From the NCBI GenBank assembly GCA_017511535.1, contig JAFWJS010000022.1:1-53871 (forward strand): 53,871 nt of DNA, in the 5' to 3' direction. The first letter of the stretch is position 1. Each line of letters starts with the position of its first letter. This DNA comes from Eubacterium sp. (lineage in GTDB: Bacteria > Bacillota > Clostridia > Peptostreptococcales > Anaerovoracaceae). The notes beneath the pieces are model-generated. The model was given only the letters and a program-made list of their open reading frames with translations. It had not been told where the DNA came from and did no database searches. Positions 25,230 to 34,170 of the stretch are shown here, piece by piece. A program made the position numbers and the translations under genes.

Positions 25230-26534
25230 TTACTTTACTATCTTTTCCTTCTTACGGAACCTGGCTCTGTTAGATGAATCCCCGGCGCCTGTCTTTATCT
25301 CGCCTGCCTTCGTGAGTGCTATGCGAGTGAGCTGCGGTCCCGCAAGCTCGTATATCAGCACGCTGAACAGTATGATGTTCCGTATCATACTGCCCATCTC
25401 CTCACCCAGATCCTGCGCTGTGACCACCATTCCGAGCGCTACGCCGGCCTGCGGGAACAGCGTGACCCCAAGGTATTTACGCACTGTGTCTCCGCAGCCC
25501 ATGACAGTGCTGCTCACATGTGCTCCGAAGTACTTTCCGATGCACCGTGCAATTATATATACGACGCCGATCATGATGTTGACAGGATGGCTGAACACCC
25601 CGAACTCAAGCCCTGCTCCCGAGAGCACGAAGAACGTCGCGTACAGCGGCGCCGTCCACCTGAGCGACCTCTCCATTATATCCACAGAATACTCACTCAT
25701 GTTGCAGAACACTGTTCCGAGCATCATGCATACTAGAAGCGAAGAGAATGAGATCCTGACGCCTCCTCCCAGCTCGAACTCTCTCGACGCCATCGCTATC
25801 GTCATAACGACAAAGGATATCGTGAGCGAGAGGCGGTTGGAGTTGGAGAAGAAGATCTTCTCGACCTGCGTGAGAATGAATCCCATGACGGTTCCCAGTA
25901 TCAGCGAGAAAACGATCTCCAGAAGCGGATCGATCACGACAGTCACAGCGTCGATCTCGCCGCCCTGCAACGCGTGCGCTATCCCTATGGAGACCGAAAA
26001 CACCACGAGCCCCACCGCGTCATCCAGCGCTACGATAGGCAGAAGGAGCTCTGTTACGGGGCCCTTCGCCTTGTACTGTCTGACTACCATCAGGGTCGCC
26101 GCCGGAGCCGTCGCCGAAGCTATGGCGCCGAGCGTGACTGCCACAGGAAGCGGCATCACCTCAGGACCCATCACGATATACATTGCTATCAGTACGGCAT
26201 CTACGAGGACAGTTGCGAGAAGCGACTGAACGACGCCTATAACGAGAGCGGTCCTGCCCGTCTTCCTGAGCTGGGCAAGCCTGAACTCGTTACCTATATC
26301 AAAAGCTATGAATCCGAGGGCGACGTCGCTCAGGAACGAAACGCTCCCGAGATCCTCCATCGACGTGAAACCTATTCCGTGTATCCCGAATCTCCCCAGT
26401 ACATACGGCCCGACTATCACCCCTGCTATGAGGAACGCGGTAACGTCCGGGAAATTCAGCTTGCAGTATTTAAATAGGCGGGTCATCATGAGACCCGCAA
26501 ATAAAGCCAGTGCTGTTGCCAATAATAAATGCAT
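25230..26534 (-). CDS. CPA2-type cation:proton antiporter
   Basis: Monovalent cation/proton antiporter of the Na_H_Exchanger family, 434 residues, with about twelve membrane segments. Typical segments are FPDVTAFLIAGVIVGPYVLG, FIAFDIGNEFRLAQLRKTGR and the GAIASATAPAATLMVV / VALDDAVGLVVF pair that contains the conserved Asp. There is no C-terminal TrkA-N regulatory domain; the protein ends in a short basic tail. It follows cardiolipin synthase by 37 bases on the same strand. The ion (Na+ or K+) cannot be read. Confidence 0.9.
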   Translation of the reverse strand: MHLLLATALALFAGLMMTRLFKYCKLNFPDVTAFLIAGVIVGPYVLGRFGIHGIGFTSMEDLGSVSFLSDVALGFIAFDIGNEFRLAQLRKTGRTALVIGVVQSLLATVLVDAVLIAMYIVMGPEVMPLPVAVTLGAIASATAPAATLMVVRQYKAKGPVTELLLPIVALDDAVGLVVFSVSIGIAHALQGGEIDAVTVVIDPLLEIVFSLILGTVMGFILTQVEKIFFSNSNRLSLTISFVVMTIAMASREFELGGGVRISFSSLLVCMMLGTVFCNMSEYSVDIMERSLRWTAPLYATFFVLSGAGLEFGVFSHPVNIMIGVVYIIARCIGKYFGAHVSSTVMGCGDTVRKYLGVTLFPQAGVALGMVVTAQDLGEEMGSMIRNIILFSVLIYELAGPQLTRIALTKAGEIKTGAGDSSNRARFRKKEKIVK

Positions 26535-26571
26535 AATACCTCACACTTTTAAATCATATGTTTTTTTCGTA

Positions 26572-28134
26572 TTACAGAAGCGGCGCTATGAAGCGGAGCA
26601 CATGCATCAGGAAGCTCTGTCCGGCCGTCGGAGCTTTGTAGGTCTCAGTAACTTCCCGGCACTCCGCCATAGTATTCTCAAAGTCACGCCTCGTATCTGT
26701 CACGGCCTCGCAGTCCGCGTACAGGCAGCTGTTCTCGAAATGGTGATACAGGCTGCGGTAGTCAAGGTTGATCGTTCCGCAGGCCGCCAGCATGTCGTCA
26801 GCCACACTCATCTTGCAGTGGCAGAATCCCGGCGTGTACTCATAGATCCTTACTCCGTTCCTGACAAGGCTGTGATAGTAGGATCTCGTGACTGCATATA
26901 CCAGCTTCTTGTCAGGGATACCCGGCGTGATCACTCTGACATCCACTCCTCTCTTTGCCGCGAGGCCGAGCGCGTGGATCATCTCATCGGTAAGGATGAG
27001 ATACGGAGTGATATACCATACATAGTCCTTTGCGTATTCAGCCATGGAGATATACACGTCCTCGCCGACATGCTCGTTGTCGATAGGAAGATCACCGTAC
27101 GGGGCTATGAATCCGTTTCCTTTTGCTTCTTTATTCTCTGCGTCAGGAAGAAACTGTGCGTAATCTGTATCATTATCGTCGTCTCCCCTGATCGCGTTCC
27201 ACATCTCAAGGAACATGACGGTAAGACTCTTCACAGCGTTCCCCGTTATCTTCACTCCGGTATCCTTCCAGTGACCGTACGGGTGCGTGATGTTGAAGTA
27301 TTCGTTCGCCAGATTGTATCCGCCGGTAAAGCCGACCTTTCCGTCGATGACCGTTATCTTTCTGTGGTCTCTGTTATTCATGAACAGATGGAATCCCTTC
27401 AGGAAAGGATTGAACACTCTGCAGCGGATCCCCTTTGATTCCAGCTGTTTGACAAAATCCATATTTATGAAGCCGATGCTTCCCATGTCGTCATAGAACA
27501 CTCTTACCTCGACTCCCGCCTTCACGCGGTCTTCCAGGATATCCTGTACACTCTTCCAGCTCTCCGCGTTCTCGATAGCGTGGTATTCCATGAAGATGAA
27601 CTTTTCCGCCTTGCGTAGCTCTTCCTTCTGTGCCTCTATACCCTTCGTCGCGTCGTCATAATATTCTATCTCAGAATCGTCATATACCGGAAAGCCCGCC
27701 TTGGAATAGACGTATCTCATCAGATTTCCCGCACGGCCGTCTTTCGAACAAAGCCCTTCAAAGGCTCCGGTATTCTCAGGAAGCAGCGGGAACAGCTCTT
27801 TATCTACCGCAGCGTATTCTCTCTTCATCTTCCCTGTGCCGATACCCATGCCGAGCAGCAGATACAGCGTGACGCCGAATAACGGAAGTATCATGATGAG
27901 TACGATCCACGGCATCTTCACAGATGCCGTCTTAGGCTGGCTGTAGATGTTCAGCACAAGGATGGCCCCGATCAGATGGACCGCGATCTCTATCCACCAG
28001 AAATAATTTCTAAGCCACAGGACTATATAGATGGTCAGCGCGATCTCTACGATAAGCGACAGACCGATCAGTATAAGTCTGCTTATGCCGTTGCTGGTGC
28101 TCTCTTTGCCTTCTACTGTGTTCTCTCTGCTCAT
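26572..28134 (-). CDS. cls: Cardiolipin synthase (phospholipase D family)
   Basis: Condenses two phosphatidylglycerols to cardiolipin at the cytoplasmic membrane. The 520 residues hold two N-terminal membrane helices (about 20-75) and two PLD catalytic motifs: HRKITVIDGKVGFTGGYNL, and HCKMSVADDMLAACGTINLD near the C-terminus. Length and order match bacterial Cls. It starts 11 bases after the SSS symporter stop codon, so it may be read from the ior operon, though it has no obvious link to aromatic metabolism. Confidence 0.94.
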   Translation of the reverse strand: MSRENTVEGKESTSNGISRLILIGLSLIVEIALTIYIVLWLRNYFWWIEIAVHLIGAILVLNIYSQPKTASVKMPWIVLIMILPLFGVTLYLLLGMGIGTGKMKREYAAVDKELFPLLPENTGAFEGLCSKDGRAGNLMRYVYSKAGFPVYDDSEIEYYDDATKGIEAQKEELRKAEKFIFMEYHAIENAESWKSVQDILEDRVKAGVEVRVFYDDMGSIGFINMDFVKQLESKGIRCRVFNPFLKGFHLFMNNRDHRKITVIDGKVGFTGGYNLANEYFNITHPYGHWKDTGVKITGNAVKSLTVMFLEMWNAIRGDDDNDTDYAQFLPDAENKEAKGNGFIAPYGDLPIDNEHVGEDVYISMAEYAKDYVWYITPYLILTDEMIHALGLAAKRGVDVRVITPGIPDKKLVYAVTRSYYHSLVRNGVRIYEYTPGFCHCKMSVADDMLAACGTINLDYRSLYHHFENSCLYADCEAVTDTRRDFENTMAECREVTETYKAPTAGQSFLMHVLRFIAPLL

Positions 28135-28145
28135 TGCCTTCTCCT

Positions 28146-29696
28146 TTACGCTTCTTCGTCGTCCGAGAGAGCTTCTCTCTGATATACAGTGACTTTTTTG
28201 TTGTAGCTCTCGAAAGCATTGTTCACCAGCGCCTGGTCAGGCTTCTTTGTGAAGAGCGAGACGGCAGGCACTATCACGAGCCCTGTCAGCATGCAGAAAG
28301 CGCCCGCGTTGATCGGCGACTGCAGAAGCAGAGGGAACTTGTCCCTGATCAGCATGTTGAGGATCATGAACACCGTCGCGAAGATGAAATTCACCCAGCA
28401 CGCCGCGGAAGTCGTCTTCTTATTATATAAGCCGTACAGGAACGGAGCGAGGAACGCGCCGGCAAGAGCGCCCCAGGAAACTCCCATCAGCTGTGCGATG
28501 AACGTCACGTTCGACTTGTACTGTATCAGCGCTATGATGACTGAGATCACGATGAACACCACGATTAGAAGGCGCATGGTCATGACCTGTTTCTTCTCGT
28601 CCATATCCTTTTTCAGATGATCACGAATCAGGTCAAGCGTGAGCGTCGAGCTGGAAGTCATTACAAGCGATGACAGCGTCGACATGGATGCTGACAGCAC
28701 CAGTACCACGACTACCGCGATCAGGATATCCGGAAGCCCGGAAAGCATAGCCGGGATGACAGAGTCGAATCCGTTGGCTTCTATGTCCACCATGTCCGAG
28801 AACAGACGTCCGAAACCTCCGAGGAAGTAGCAGCCTCCTGCTACGAGGAAAGCGAATACTGTGGAGATAACTGTACCTGTCTCAACAGACTTTTCACTTC
28901 TGATGGCGTAAAACTTCTGTACCATCTGAGGAAGCCCCCATGTGCCGAGTGAAGTCAGGATGACTACTCCGAGCAGGTTCAGCGGATCAGGTCCGAAGAA
29001 CGACGCGAACACGCCCGGCGTCGAGCTTATCGTTTCATCCGTGACACGGCCCATGCCGTCAAGCGCAGCCATGAAGCCGCCTTTGCTCATCAGTACGGCA
29101 CCGACGACTGCAACGATACCGACGATCATGATCAGTCCCTGGATGAAGTCGTTTATCGCCGTCGCCATATATCCTCCGGCTATTACGTAGATTCCCGTAA
29201 GTACTGCCATTACGACGACGCAGACGCTGTAGTCGATATTGAACGCCATTCCGAAAAGACGGGACAGGCCGTTATACAGCGACGCTGTGTACGGGATCAG
29301 GAATATGAACGTTATGATAGACGCCCCTATCTGGAGCGATTTGTTGTCGAATCTCTTTCCAAAGAAGTCCGGCATGGTCGCCGAGTCGAGATACTGAGTC
29401 ATTATCCTGGTCCTTCTTCCGAGGATCCTCCACGCCATGAGAGACCCGATGAGCGCGTTTCCTATGCCGATCCAGGTCGCGGCGATACCGTATTTCCATC
29501 CGAACTGTCCGGCATATCCGACGAATATTACCGCCGAGAAGTAAGATGTTCCGTAAGCAAAGGCCGTGAGCCACGGTCCGACCGAGCGGCCTGCAAGAAC
29601 AAAGCCGTTAACATTGGTTGCGTGGCGCCTGCAGTATAGACCTATACCGATCATGACGCCGAAAAAGATGATCAGTAACAATACCTTGATAAACAT
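28146..29696 (-). CDS. Sodium:solute symporter (SSS family)
   Basis: Na+-coupled importer in the cytoplasmic membrane, 516 residues with about thirteen hydrophobic segments. Family signatures are GIGLYCRRHATNVNGFVLAGRS near the N-terminus, GGYMATAINDFIQGLIMIVG and SASMSTLSSLVMTSSSTLTLDL (the Na+-site helix 8 region). It closes the iorA-iorB-paaK-ACT series, 18 bases after the ACT gene. Known SSS members include phenylacetate and other organic-acid permeases, so arylacetate uptake is a reasonable inference. Proline/pantothenate-type substrates remain possible. Confidence 0.85.
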   Translation of the reverse strand: MFIKVLLLIIFFGVMIGIGLYCRRHATNVNGFVLAGRSVGPWLTAFAYGTSYFSAVIFVGYAGQFGWKYGIAATWIGIGNALIGSLMAWRILGRRTRIMTQYLDSATMPDFFGKRFDNKSLQIGASIITFIFLIPYTASLYNGLSRLFGMAFNIDYSVCVVVMAVLTGIYVIAGGYMATAINDFIQGLIMIVGIVAVVGAVLMSKGGFMAALDGMGRVTDETISSTPGVFASFFGPDPLNLLGVVILTSLGTWGLPQMVQKFYAIRSEKSVETGTVISTVFAFLVAGGCYFLGGFGRLFSDMVDIEANGFDSVIPAMLSGLPDILIAVVVVLVLSASMSTLSSLVMTSSSTLTLDLIRDHLKKDMDEKKQVMTMRLLIVVFIVISVIIALIQYKSNVTFIAQLMGVSWGALAGAFLAPFLYGLYNKKTTSAACWVNFIFATVFMILNMLIRDKFPLLLQSPINAGAFCMLTGLVIVPAVSLFTKKPDQALVNNAFESYNKKVTVYQREALSDDEEA

Positions 29697-29714
29697 ACTG
29701 TTTTATTTCCCCCT

Positions 29715-30146
29715 TTACAGATCAGCCATGTCTTCCTGGCTGAGGACTTTGATGCCGTTTGATACAAGCGCCGCTGACGCCTTCGCGTCGTCGTGCACTT
29801 TGAAAATCATATAGGCGTTGCTGCCTTCTGCTGAAAGGATCGCGTACATATACTCAAGATTGATATTGTTGTCTGTGAAGATCTTCAGGACTTTGTTGAG
29901 GGCTCCCGGCTCGTCAGGGATCTCAGCCGCGACTACAGGAGTCAGCCTGCTGATATATCCTTCCTCGTTCAGGATCGTTACTGTCTCAAGCACATCGTCT
30001 ACGATGAATCTCGCGATGCCGAAATCTGTGGTCTCAGCGAGTGAAAGAGCTCTCAGGTCCACGTTGTGATCCGAAAGCGTCTCGGTCAGCTGATTCAGCT
30101 GGCCCGGTTTATTCTCCAGAAATACGGAGATCTGTTTAACTGACAT
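29715..30146 (-). CDS. Tandem ACT-domain protein
   Basis: A 143-residue protein made of two ACT domains, about residues 3-70 (ISVFLENKPGQLNQLTETLSDHNVDLRAL) and 72-140 (VVAAEIPDEPGALNKVLKIFTDNNINLEYMYA). ACT domains bind amino acids allosterically. Genes of this type are commonly found beside paaK and iorAB. It lies between paaK and the symporter gene, so sensing an aromatic amino acid and adjusting the pathway enzymes is a fair inference. No enzyme domain is attached. Confidence 0.88.
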   Translation of the reverse strand: MSVKQISVFLENKPGQLNQLTETLSDHNVDLRALSLAETTDFGIARFIVDDVLETVTILNEEGYISRLTPVVAAEIPDEPGALNKVLKIFTDNNINLEYMYAILSAEGSNAYMIFKVHDDAKASAALVSNGIKVLSQEDMADL

Positions 30147-30196
30147 TTCTATTCTCCTTTACAAAATCATTCTCAAACCTGTCCCCGGGTGTGACA

Positions 30197-31498
30197 TTAT
30201 ATTTTACGCTTGTCGATGACACGGACTGCCTTGCCTTCGCTTCTCGCGATCGTCTTAGGCGCTACGAGCGTTACGTTGGCCTTGATGCCGAGCATGGACT
30301 TGAGTCCATCGACGAGCTCATGCTGACGCTCGGAGATCTCGCCCAGGTTGTCTGTGAACATTTCCTGGGTCATTTCGACCTGAACGTCCAGTGTGTCGGT
30401 ATTGTTCACGCGGTCAACGATGATCTGATAGTTGGCCGGATAGCCTTTGTTCAGGAGCACTGTCTCGATCTGCGACGGGAATACGTTGACGCCGCGGATG
30501 ATCAGCATGTCATCTGTACGTCCTCTCGGTCTGGACATCTTCACGAACGTACGGCCGCATGAGCACTGCTTTCTGGAAAGTGAGCATATGTCGCGCGTAC
30601 GGTATCTGAGGAGAGGGAACGCTTCCTTATCGAGTGATGTGAACACGAGCTCTCCCATTTCGCCTTCCGGCAGGACCTCTCCTGTCTCAGGATCGATGAT
30701 CTCTGCTATGAAGTGGTCTTCATTAACGTGCATACCGCTCTGCTCCGAGCATTCGAACGAGACGCCCGGCCCTGACAGCTCTGTCAGTCCGTAAATGTCA
30801 TATGCCTTGATACCCAGTGTGTTCTCGATGTCGTGGCGCATCTCTTCACTCCATGCTTCAGCTCCGAAGATTCCTGCCTTCAGAGGAATGTCCTCCGGCT
30901 TCATTCCCATCTCTTTCATGGATTCGCCGAGATAGGCGGCATAGCTCGGAGTGCAGCAGAGGATAGTCGCTGACAGGTCTTTTATGAACATGATCTGACG
31001 CTCTGTGTTGCCGGAGCTTGTCGGGATAGTAAGGCATCCCACTTTGTGGCTCCCGCCGTTCAGCCCCGGGCCTCCTGTGAAGAGGCCGTAGCCGTACGAT
31101 ACCTGGCATACGTCTTCTTTGGTCCCGCCTGCGGCTACGATAGCTCTCGCGCAGCACTCTTCCCACAGATTGATGTCATGCTGTGTGTAGAACGCTACGA
31201 CGCGCTTCCCCGTAGTTCCTGATGTGGACTGGATACGTACACAGTCCTTCAGAGGCTTGCCGAGCAGACCGTATGGATATGCCTCTCTGAGATCCGCTTT
31301 ACTGAGAAAAGGCAGCTTGTGCAGGTCGTCTATAGACTGGATATCGTCAGGCGTAAGGCCTGCTTCTTCCATTTTCTTCCGGTAATATGGAACGCTGTCC
31401 CATACGTGCCGGACCTGCTTTACGAGCTTTTCGTCCTGGATCTTTTTCAGTGCTTCTCTCGACGCACACTCGATCTTTTTCTGGAAATACTTAATCAT
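30197..31498 (-). CDS. paaK: Phenylacetate/arylacetate-CoA ligase
   Basis: ATP-dependent ligase forming aryl-acetyl-CoA (phenylacetyl-, 4-hydroxyphenylacetyl- or indoleacetyl-CoA). At 433 residues it has the short PaaK form of the ANL superfamily. The P-loop is IQSTSGTTGKRVVAFYT (about 90-106), followed by YDIYGLTELSGPGVSFEC and the hinge segment SRPRGRTDDMLIIRGVNVFPSQIE. The C-terminal domain ends EGKAVRVIDKRKI. It is third in the operon after iorA and iorB, separated by about 96 bases that include a hairpin holding its AGGGAG site in the loop (31504-31521). ADP-forming alternatives are excluded by the fold. Confidence 0.95.
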   Translation of the reverse strand: MIKYFQKKIECASREALKKIQDEKLVKQVRHVWDSVPYYRKKMEEAGLTPDDIQSIDDLHKLPFLSKADLREAYPYGLLGKPLKDCVRIQSTSGTTGKRVVAFYTQHDINLWEECCARAIVAAGGTKEDVCQVSYGYGLFTGGPGLNGGSHKVGCLTIPTSSGNTERQIMFIKDLSATILCCTPSYAAYLGESMKEMGMKPEDIPLKAGIFGAEAWSEEMRHDIENTLGIKAYDIYGLTELSGPGVSFECSEQSGMHVNEDHFIAEIIDPETGEVLPEGEMGELVFTSLDKEAFPLLRYRTRDICSLSRKQCSCGRTFVKMSRPRGRTDDMLIIRGVNVFPSQIETVLLNKGYPANYQIIVDRVNNTDTLDVQVEMTQEMFTDNLGEISERQHELVDGLKSMLGIKANVTLVAPKTIARSEGKAVRVIDKRKI

Positions 31499-31594
31499 TG
31501 TTCAATACCCTCCCTGGTATTCTTCATCCGGTATTCCAAGCTGTCTTTCCTTTTTTCTGCTTACGCGGATCTTACATCAGTTGAAACTTATTTA

Positions 31595-32170
31595 TTACAT
31601 AGCGTCACGCCCGAGAGCGAACGCTTTTCTGTTGAGCTCAAGGAACTTCTCAGGCACATTGGCCTCAAGAGCCTTCATCCACGCCTCTTCAGGAAGGTCG
31701 AAATAATGTGACAGCCTTCCCATGAGCACGAGGTTCACCGCCTTGACAGATCCTGCTTCCTCAGCAAGCTTCACGCAGTCGAGGGCATCTACTCTGGCGC
31801 CGCTCTCCTTAAGCTTCTCCACGAGGTTTTCCGGATATTCCGCGGCGCCTGTGATGACAGGCATCGGATCTATCTGCTGGATGTTGGTCACGATCCTGCC
31901 GTCTGCCTTAAGGAACGGCAGCCATCTCGCGGCTTCCAGAAGCTCGAACGATACTATGAAATCTGCTTCACCTTTATCTACCACAGGCGAGTAGACTTTA
32001 TCGCCGTATCTTACATAGGTCACTACTGAGCCGCCGCGCTGCGACATGCCGTGTACCTCGGATACTTTTACGTCATACCCTTCGGCAAGAAGGAGCGACC
32101 CCAGCATTTTGCTTGCGAGCAGACTTCCCTGTCCGCCCACGCCGACTATCATAATGTTTCTGGTTTCCAT
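31595..32170 (-). CDS. iorB: Indolepyruvate:ferredoxin oxidoreductase, beta subunit
   Basis: Small subunit of the enzyme that interconverts aryl-2-oxo acids (indolepyruvate, phenylpyruvate, 4-hydroxyphenylpyruvate) plus CoA with aryl-acetyl-CoA, CO2 and reduced ferredoxin. The 191-residue POR-gamma-type domain begins IMIVGVGGQGSLLASKMLG and has SEVHGMSQRGGSVVTYVRYG. ATG 32170 is two bases from the iorA stop codon, so the subunits are translationally coupled. Confidence 0.96.
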   Translation of the reverse strand: METRNIMIVGVGGQGSLLASKMLGSLLLAEGYDVKVSEVHGMSQRGGSVVTYVRYGDKVYSPVVDKGEADFIVSFELLEAARWLPFLKADGRIVTNIQQIDPMPVITGAAEYPENLVEKLKESGARVDALDCVKLAEEAGSVKAVNLVLMGRLSHYFDLPEEAWMKALEANVPEKFLELNRKAFALGRDAM

Positions 32171-32172
32171 GG

Positions 32173-33942
32173 CTACTCCTCCCTTCCTGTTTCAGGTGTC
32201 TCGACCGCCGGTTTCGCGGTGGATTCAAAAGCGCCGGCCTTACAGAGCTGGCTGCAGACTTTACAGCCTACGCAAAGCGTATCGTCTACATGTGCTTTTC
32301 CGTCTTTTATCGAGATCGACGGGCAGCCGATCTTCATACACATCCTGCATCCTACGCATTTATCTGTATTGACTTTAAGAGGCGCGTCGTGCTTTACATA
32401 TTTCAGCAGCGTACATGGACGCCTTGAGATTATGACTGAAGGCTCCGGCGCAGCAAGCTCTTCTTTGATCGCTTTGTCTACAGCTTCAAGGTCGTATGGG
32501 TCCACGACTCTCACGCGGTTTATTCCCATGGATCTGACGAGTGCCTCAAGGTCGATCTTTCCCGCAGGATCGCCTTTGATGTTGTATCCTGTCAGAGGGT
32601 TCTGCTGGTGTCCTGTCATTCCGGTGATCGAATTGTCCAGAACGATGACTGTGGAATTGGACTGGTTGTACGCGATGTTCGCCAGCCCTGTCATGCCGCT
32701 GTGCATGAATGTCGAATCGCCGAGAACTCCTACTGTCTTTCCTTCTGAAGCCCCGCCGGTCGCTGTGTTGAATCCGTGTACCGCTCCGAAAGACGCTCCC
32801 ATGCAGAGTGTCATCTCCATCGCGTTCAGCGGTGCCGTCGCTCCGAGCGTGTAGCATCCTATATCGCCGAGTACGGTGACTTTGTTCTTGGCGAGCTCGT
32901 AGAACAGGCCTCTGTGCGGGCAGCCTGAGCACATTACCGGAGGACGCATCGGGATGGCGTCGTCAAGCGCCTTTCCGGTGTGGGCCTCTCCTCCCAGGGC
33001 TTCCGCCACAAGATTCTGTGAAAACTCGCCGCAGATCGGGAGGACGTCTTTTCCTTCCACTTTCAGGCCCAGTGCTCTGCAGTGGTTCTCGATTATCGGG
33101 TCGAGCTCCTCAACAACGACCAGACGGCCGACTTTCGCGGCAAAATCCTTTATGAGCTTCTCGGGGAGCGGATTGGCCATTCCCAGCTTCAGGACTGACA
33201 CGCTGTCCCCGAATACTTCCTTTACATATTGATATGAGGTGCTGGACGTGATGATGCCCATCTCGGTCCCGCCCATCTCTACGCGGTTGATCTTATCAGT
33301 TTCCGCAAGCTCGATGAGCTTCTTCGTACGCTCCTCTACTATCGGGTGACGCTTCTTCGCCATGCCCGGCATCATCACATATTTCGGGATGTTCTTCTCA
33401 TATTCCTTCTTATGTTCTTCTCTTCCTGTCGGATCAACGATCGACTGGCTGTGTGACACGCGCGTGCACATCTTCAGAAGTACCGGTGTGTCATATTCTT
33501 CTGAGATCTCATACGCGAGCTTGGCAAACTCATATGCTTCCTGTGAGTCTGACGGCTCGAGCATTGGGATCTTGGACGCTATGGCATGATGTCTGCTGTC
33601 CTGTTCATTCTGTGAGGAATGCATTCCTGCATCGTCCGCCACACCGATGACCATTCCGGCATTCACTCCGGTGTATGACATCGTGTAGAGCGGGTCAGCC
33701 GCCACATTCAGGCCTACGTGCTTCATCCCGCAGAACGAGCGCGTTCCGGCAAGGCATGCGCCGAAAGCTGATTCCATCGCCACCTTTTCATTTGGAGCCC
33801 ACTCGCTGTAGACGTCGTCAAATTTCGCGATCTCTTCTGTGATCTCAGTACTCGGCGTCCCCGGGTAGCTTGACGCAAAGCCAAGACCGGCATCGTAGAG
33901 TCCTCTCGCCACCGCCTTGTTGCCTAACATCAGTTGTTTCAT
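32173..33942 (-). CDS. iorA: Indolepyruvate:ferredoxin oxidoreductase, alpha subunit
   Basis: Large, thiamine-diphosphate and iron-sulfur subunit, 589 residues, cytosolic. The N-terminal POR-like domain starts LMLGNKAVARGLYDAGLGFA with SSYPGTPSTEI. The TPP domain includes MCSGCPHRGLFYELAKN, GDIGCYTLGA and GDSTFMHSGMTGLANIAYNQ. Two [4Fe-4S] motifs close the protein: CVGCRMCMKIGCP and CVGCKVCSQLCKAG. It opens the operon iorA-iorB-paaK-ACT-symporter. AAGAGGTGACAG precedes the ATG. Its 5' leader holds a Tyr/Phe leader peptide and attenuator, which bears on whether the enzyme runs oxidatively or reductively here. Confidence 0.97.
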   Translation of the reverse strand: MKQLMLGNKAVARGLYDAGLGFASSYPGTPSTEITEEIAKFDDVYSEWAPNEKVAMESAFGACLAGTRSFCGMKHVGLNVAADPLYTMSYTGVNAGMVIGVADDAGMHSSQNEQDSRHHAIASKIPMLEPSDSQEAYEFAKLAYEISEEYDTPVLLKMCTRVSHSQSIVDPTGREEHKKEYEKNIPKYVMMPGMAKKRHPIVEERTKKLIELAETDKINRVEMGGTEMGIITSSTSYQYVKEVFGDSVSVLKLGMANPLPEKLIKDFAAKVGRLVVVEELDPIIENHCRALGLKVEGKDVLPICGEFSQNLVAEALGGEAHTGKALDDAIPMRPPVMCSGCPHRGLFYELAKNKVTVLGDIGCYTLGATAPLNAMEMTLCMGASFGAVHGFNTATGGASEGKTVGVLGDSTFMHSGMTGLANIAYNQSNSTVIVLDNSITGMTGHQQNPLTGYNIKGDPAGKIDLEALVRSMGINRVRVVDPYDLEAVDKAIKEELAAPEPSVIISRRPCTLLKYVKHDAPLKVNTDKCVGCRMCMKIGCPSISIKDGKAHVDDTLCVGCKVCSQLCKAGAFESTAKPAVETPETGREE

Positions 33943-33989
33943 AATCTGTCACCTCTTAAAATTATTCTGCGCAAAATAATTACAATCCA

Positions 33990-34027
33990 GACAATAAAGA
34001 AAGCCGCACAAGGTATTTGTGCGGCTT
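33990..34027 (-). terminator. Attenuator terminator of the ior operon
   Basis: On the minus strand AAGCCGCACAA and TTGTGCGGCTT form a perfect 11-bp stem with an ATACC loop, followed by TCTTTATT. It ends about 50 bases before the iorA ATG, so it terminates the leader rather than a gene. The 5' arm plus loop (34010-34025) can instead pair with 34062-34077 at 14 of 16 positions, giving a competing antiterminator. Confidence 0.88.
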
Positions 34028-34100
34028 GTCGGTTCTCTATTATTTATCTCATCCGTTACATGCAGCGCAAATACCTTTTACTTTAGTTCTTAAAGTAAAA
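34028..34100 (-). promoter_or_regulatory. Antiterminator and 1:2 hairpin of the ior leader
   Basis: Region 1 (34091-34100, TTTTACTTTA on the minus strand, holding the last Phe and Tyr codons) pairs perfectly with 34076-34085 (region 2 start). Region 2 (34062-34077, AAGGTATTTGCGCTGC) pairs with region 3 (34010-34025). Regions 3 and 4 form the terminator. The three pairings exclude one another in the manner of the enteric trp and phe attenuators. Confidence 0.8.
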
Positions 34101-34145
34101 GTCGAAGTAATATGCGTATGCGTAATCAACGGAATTTCTGATCAT
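34083..34145 (-). CDS. Tyr/Phe-rich leader peptide of the ior operon
   Basis: A 20-codon ORF on the minus strand, ATG at 34145 and TAA at 34083-34085, preceded by AAAGAGGT at about seven-base spacing. The peptide contains YAYAYYFDFYF: five Tyr and three Phe in 20 residues. The last codons (TTT TAC TTT) lie in region 1 of the attenuator and the stop codon is in the loop of the 1:2 hairpin. Ribosome stalling at uncharged Tyr- or Phe-tRNA codons would free region 2 and allow antitermination. There are no Trp codons. Confidence 0.85.
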   Translation of the reverse strand: MIRNSVDYAYAYYFDFYFKN

Positions 34146-34170
34146 TAACTTTACCTCTTTATTCTAGTAA

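Noticed and set aside
33943..34165. T-box riboswitch before iorA
   Set aside because: No T-box GGTGG-ACCGCG sequence or specifier stem is seen. The leader-peptide model explains every structure.
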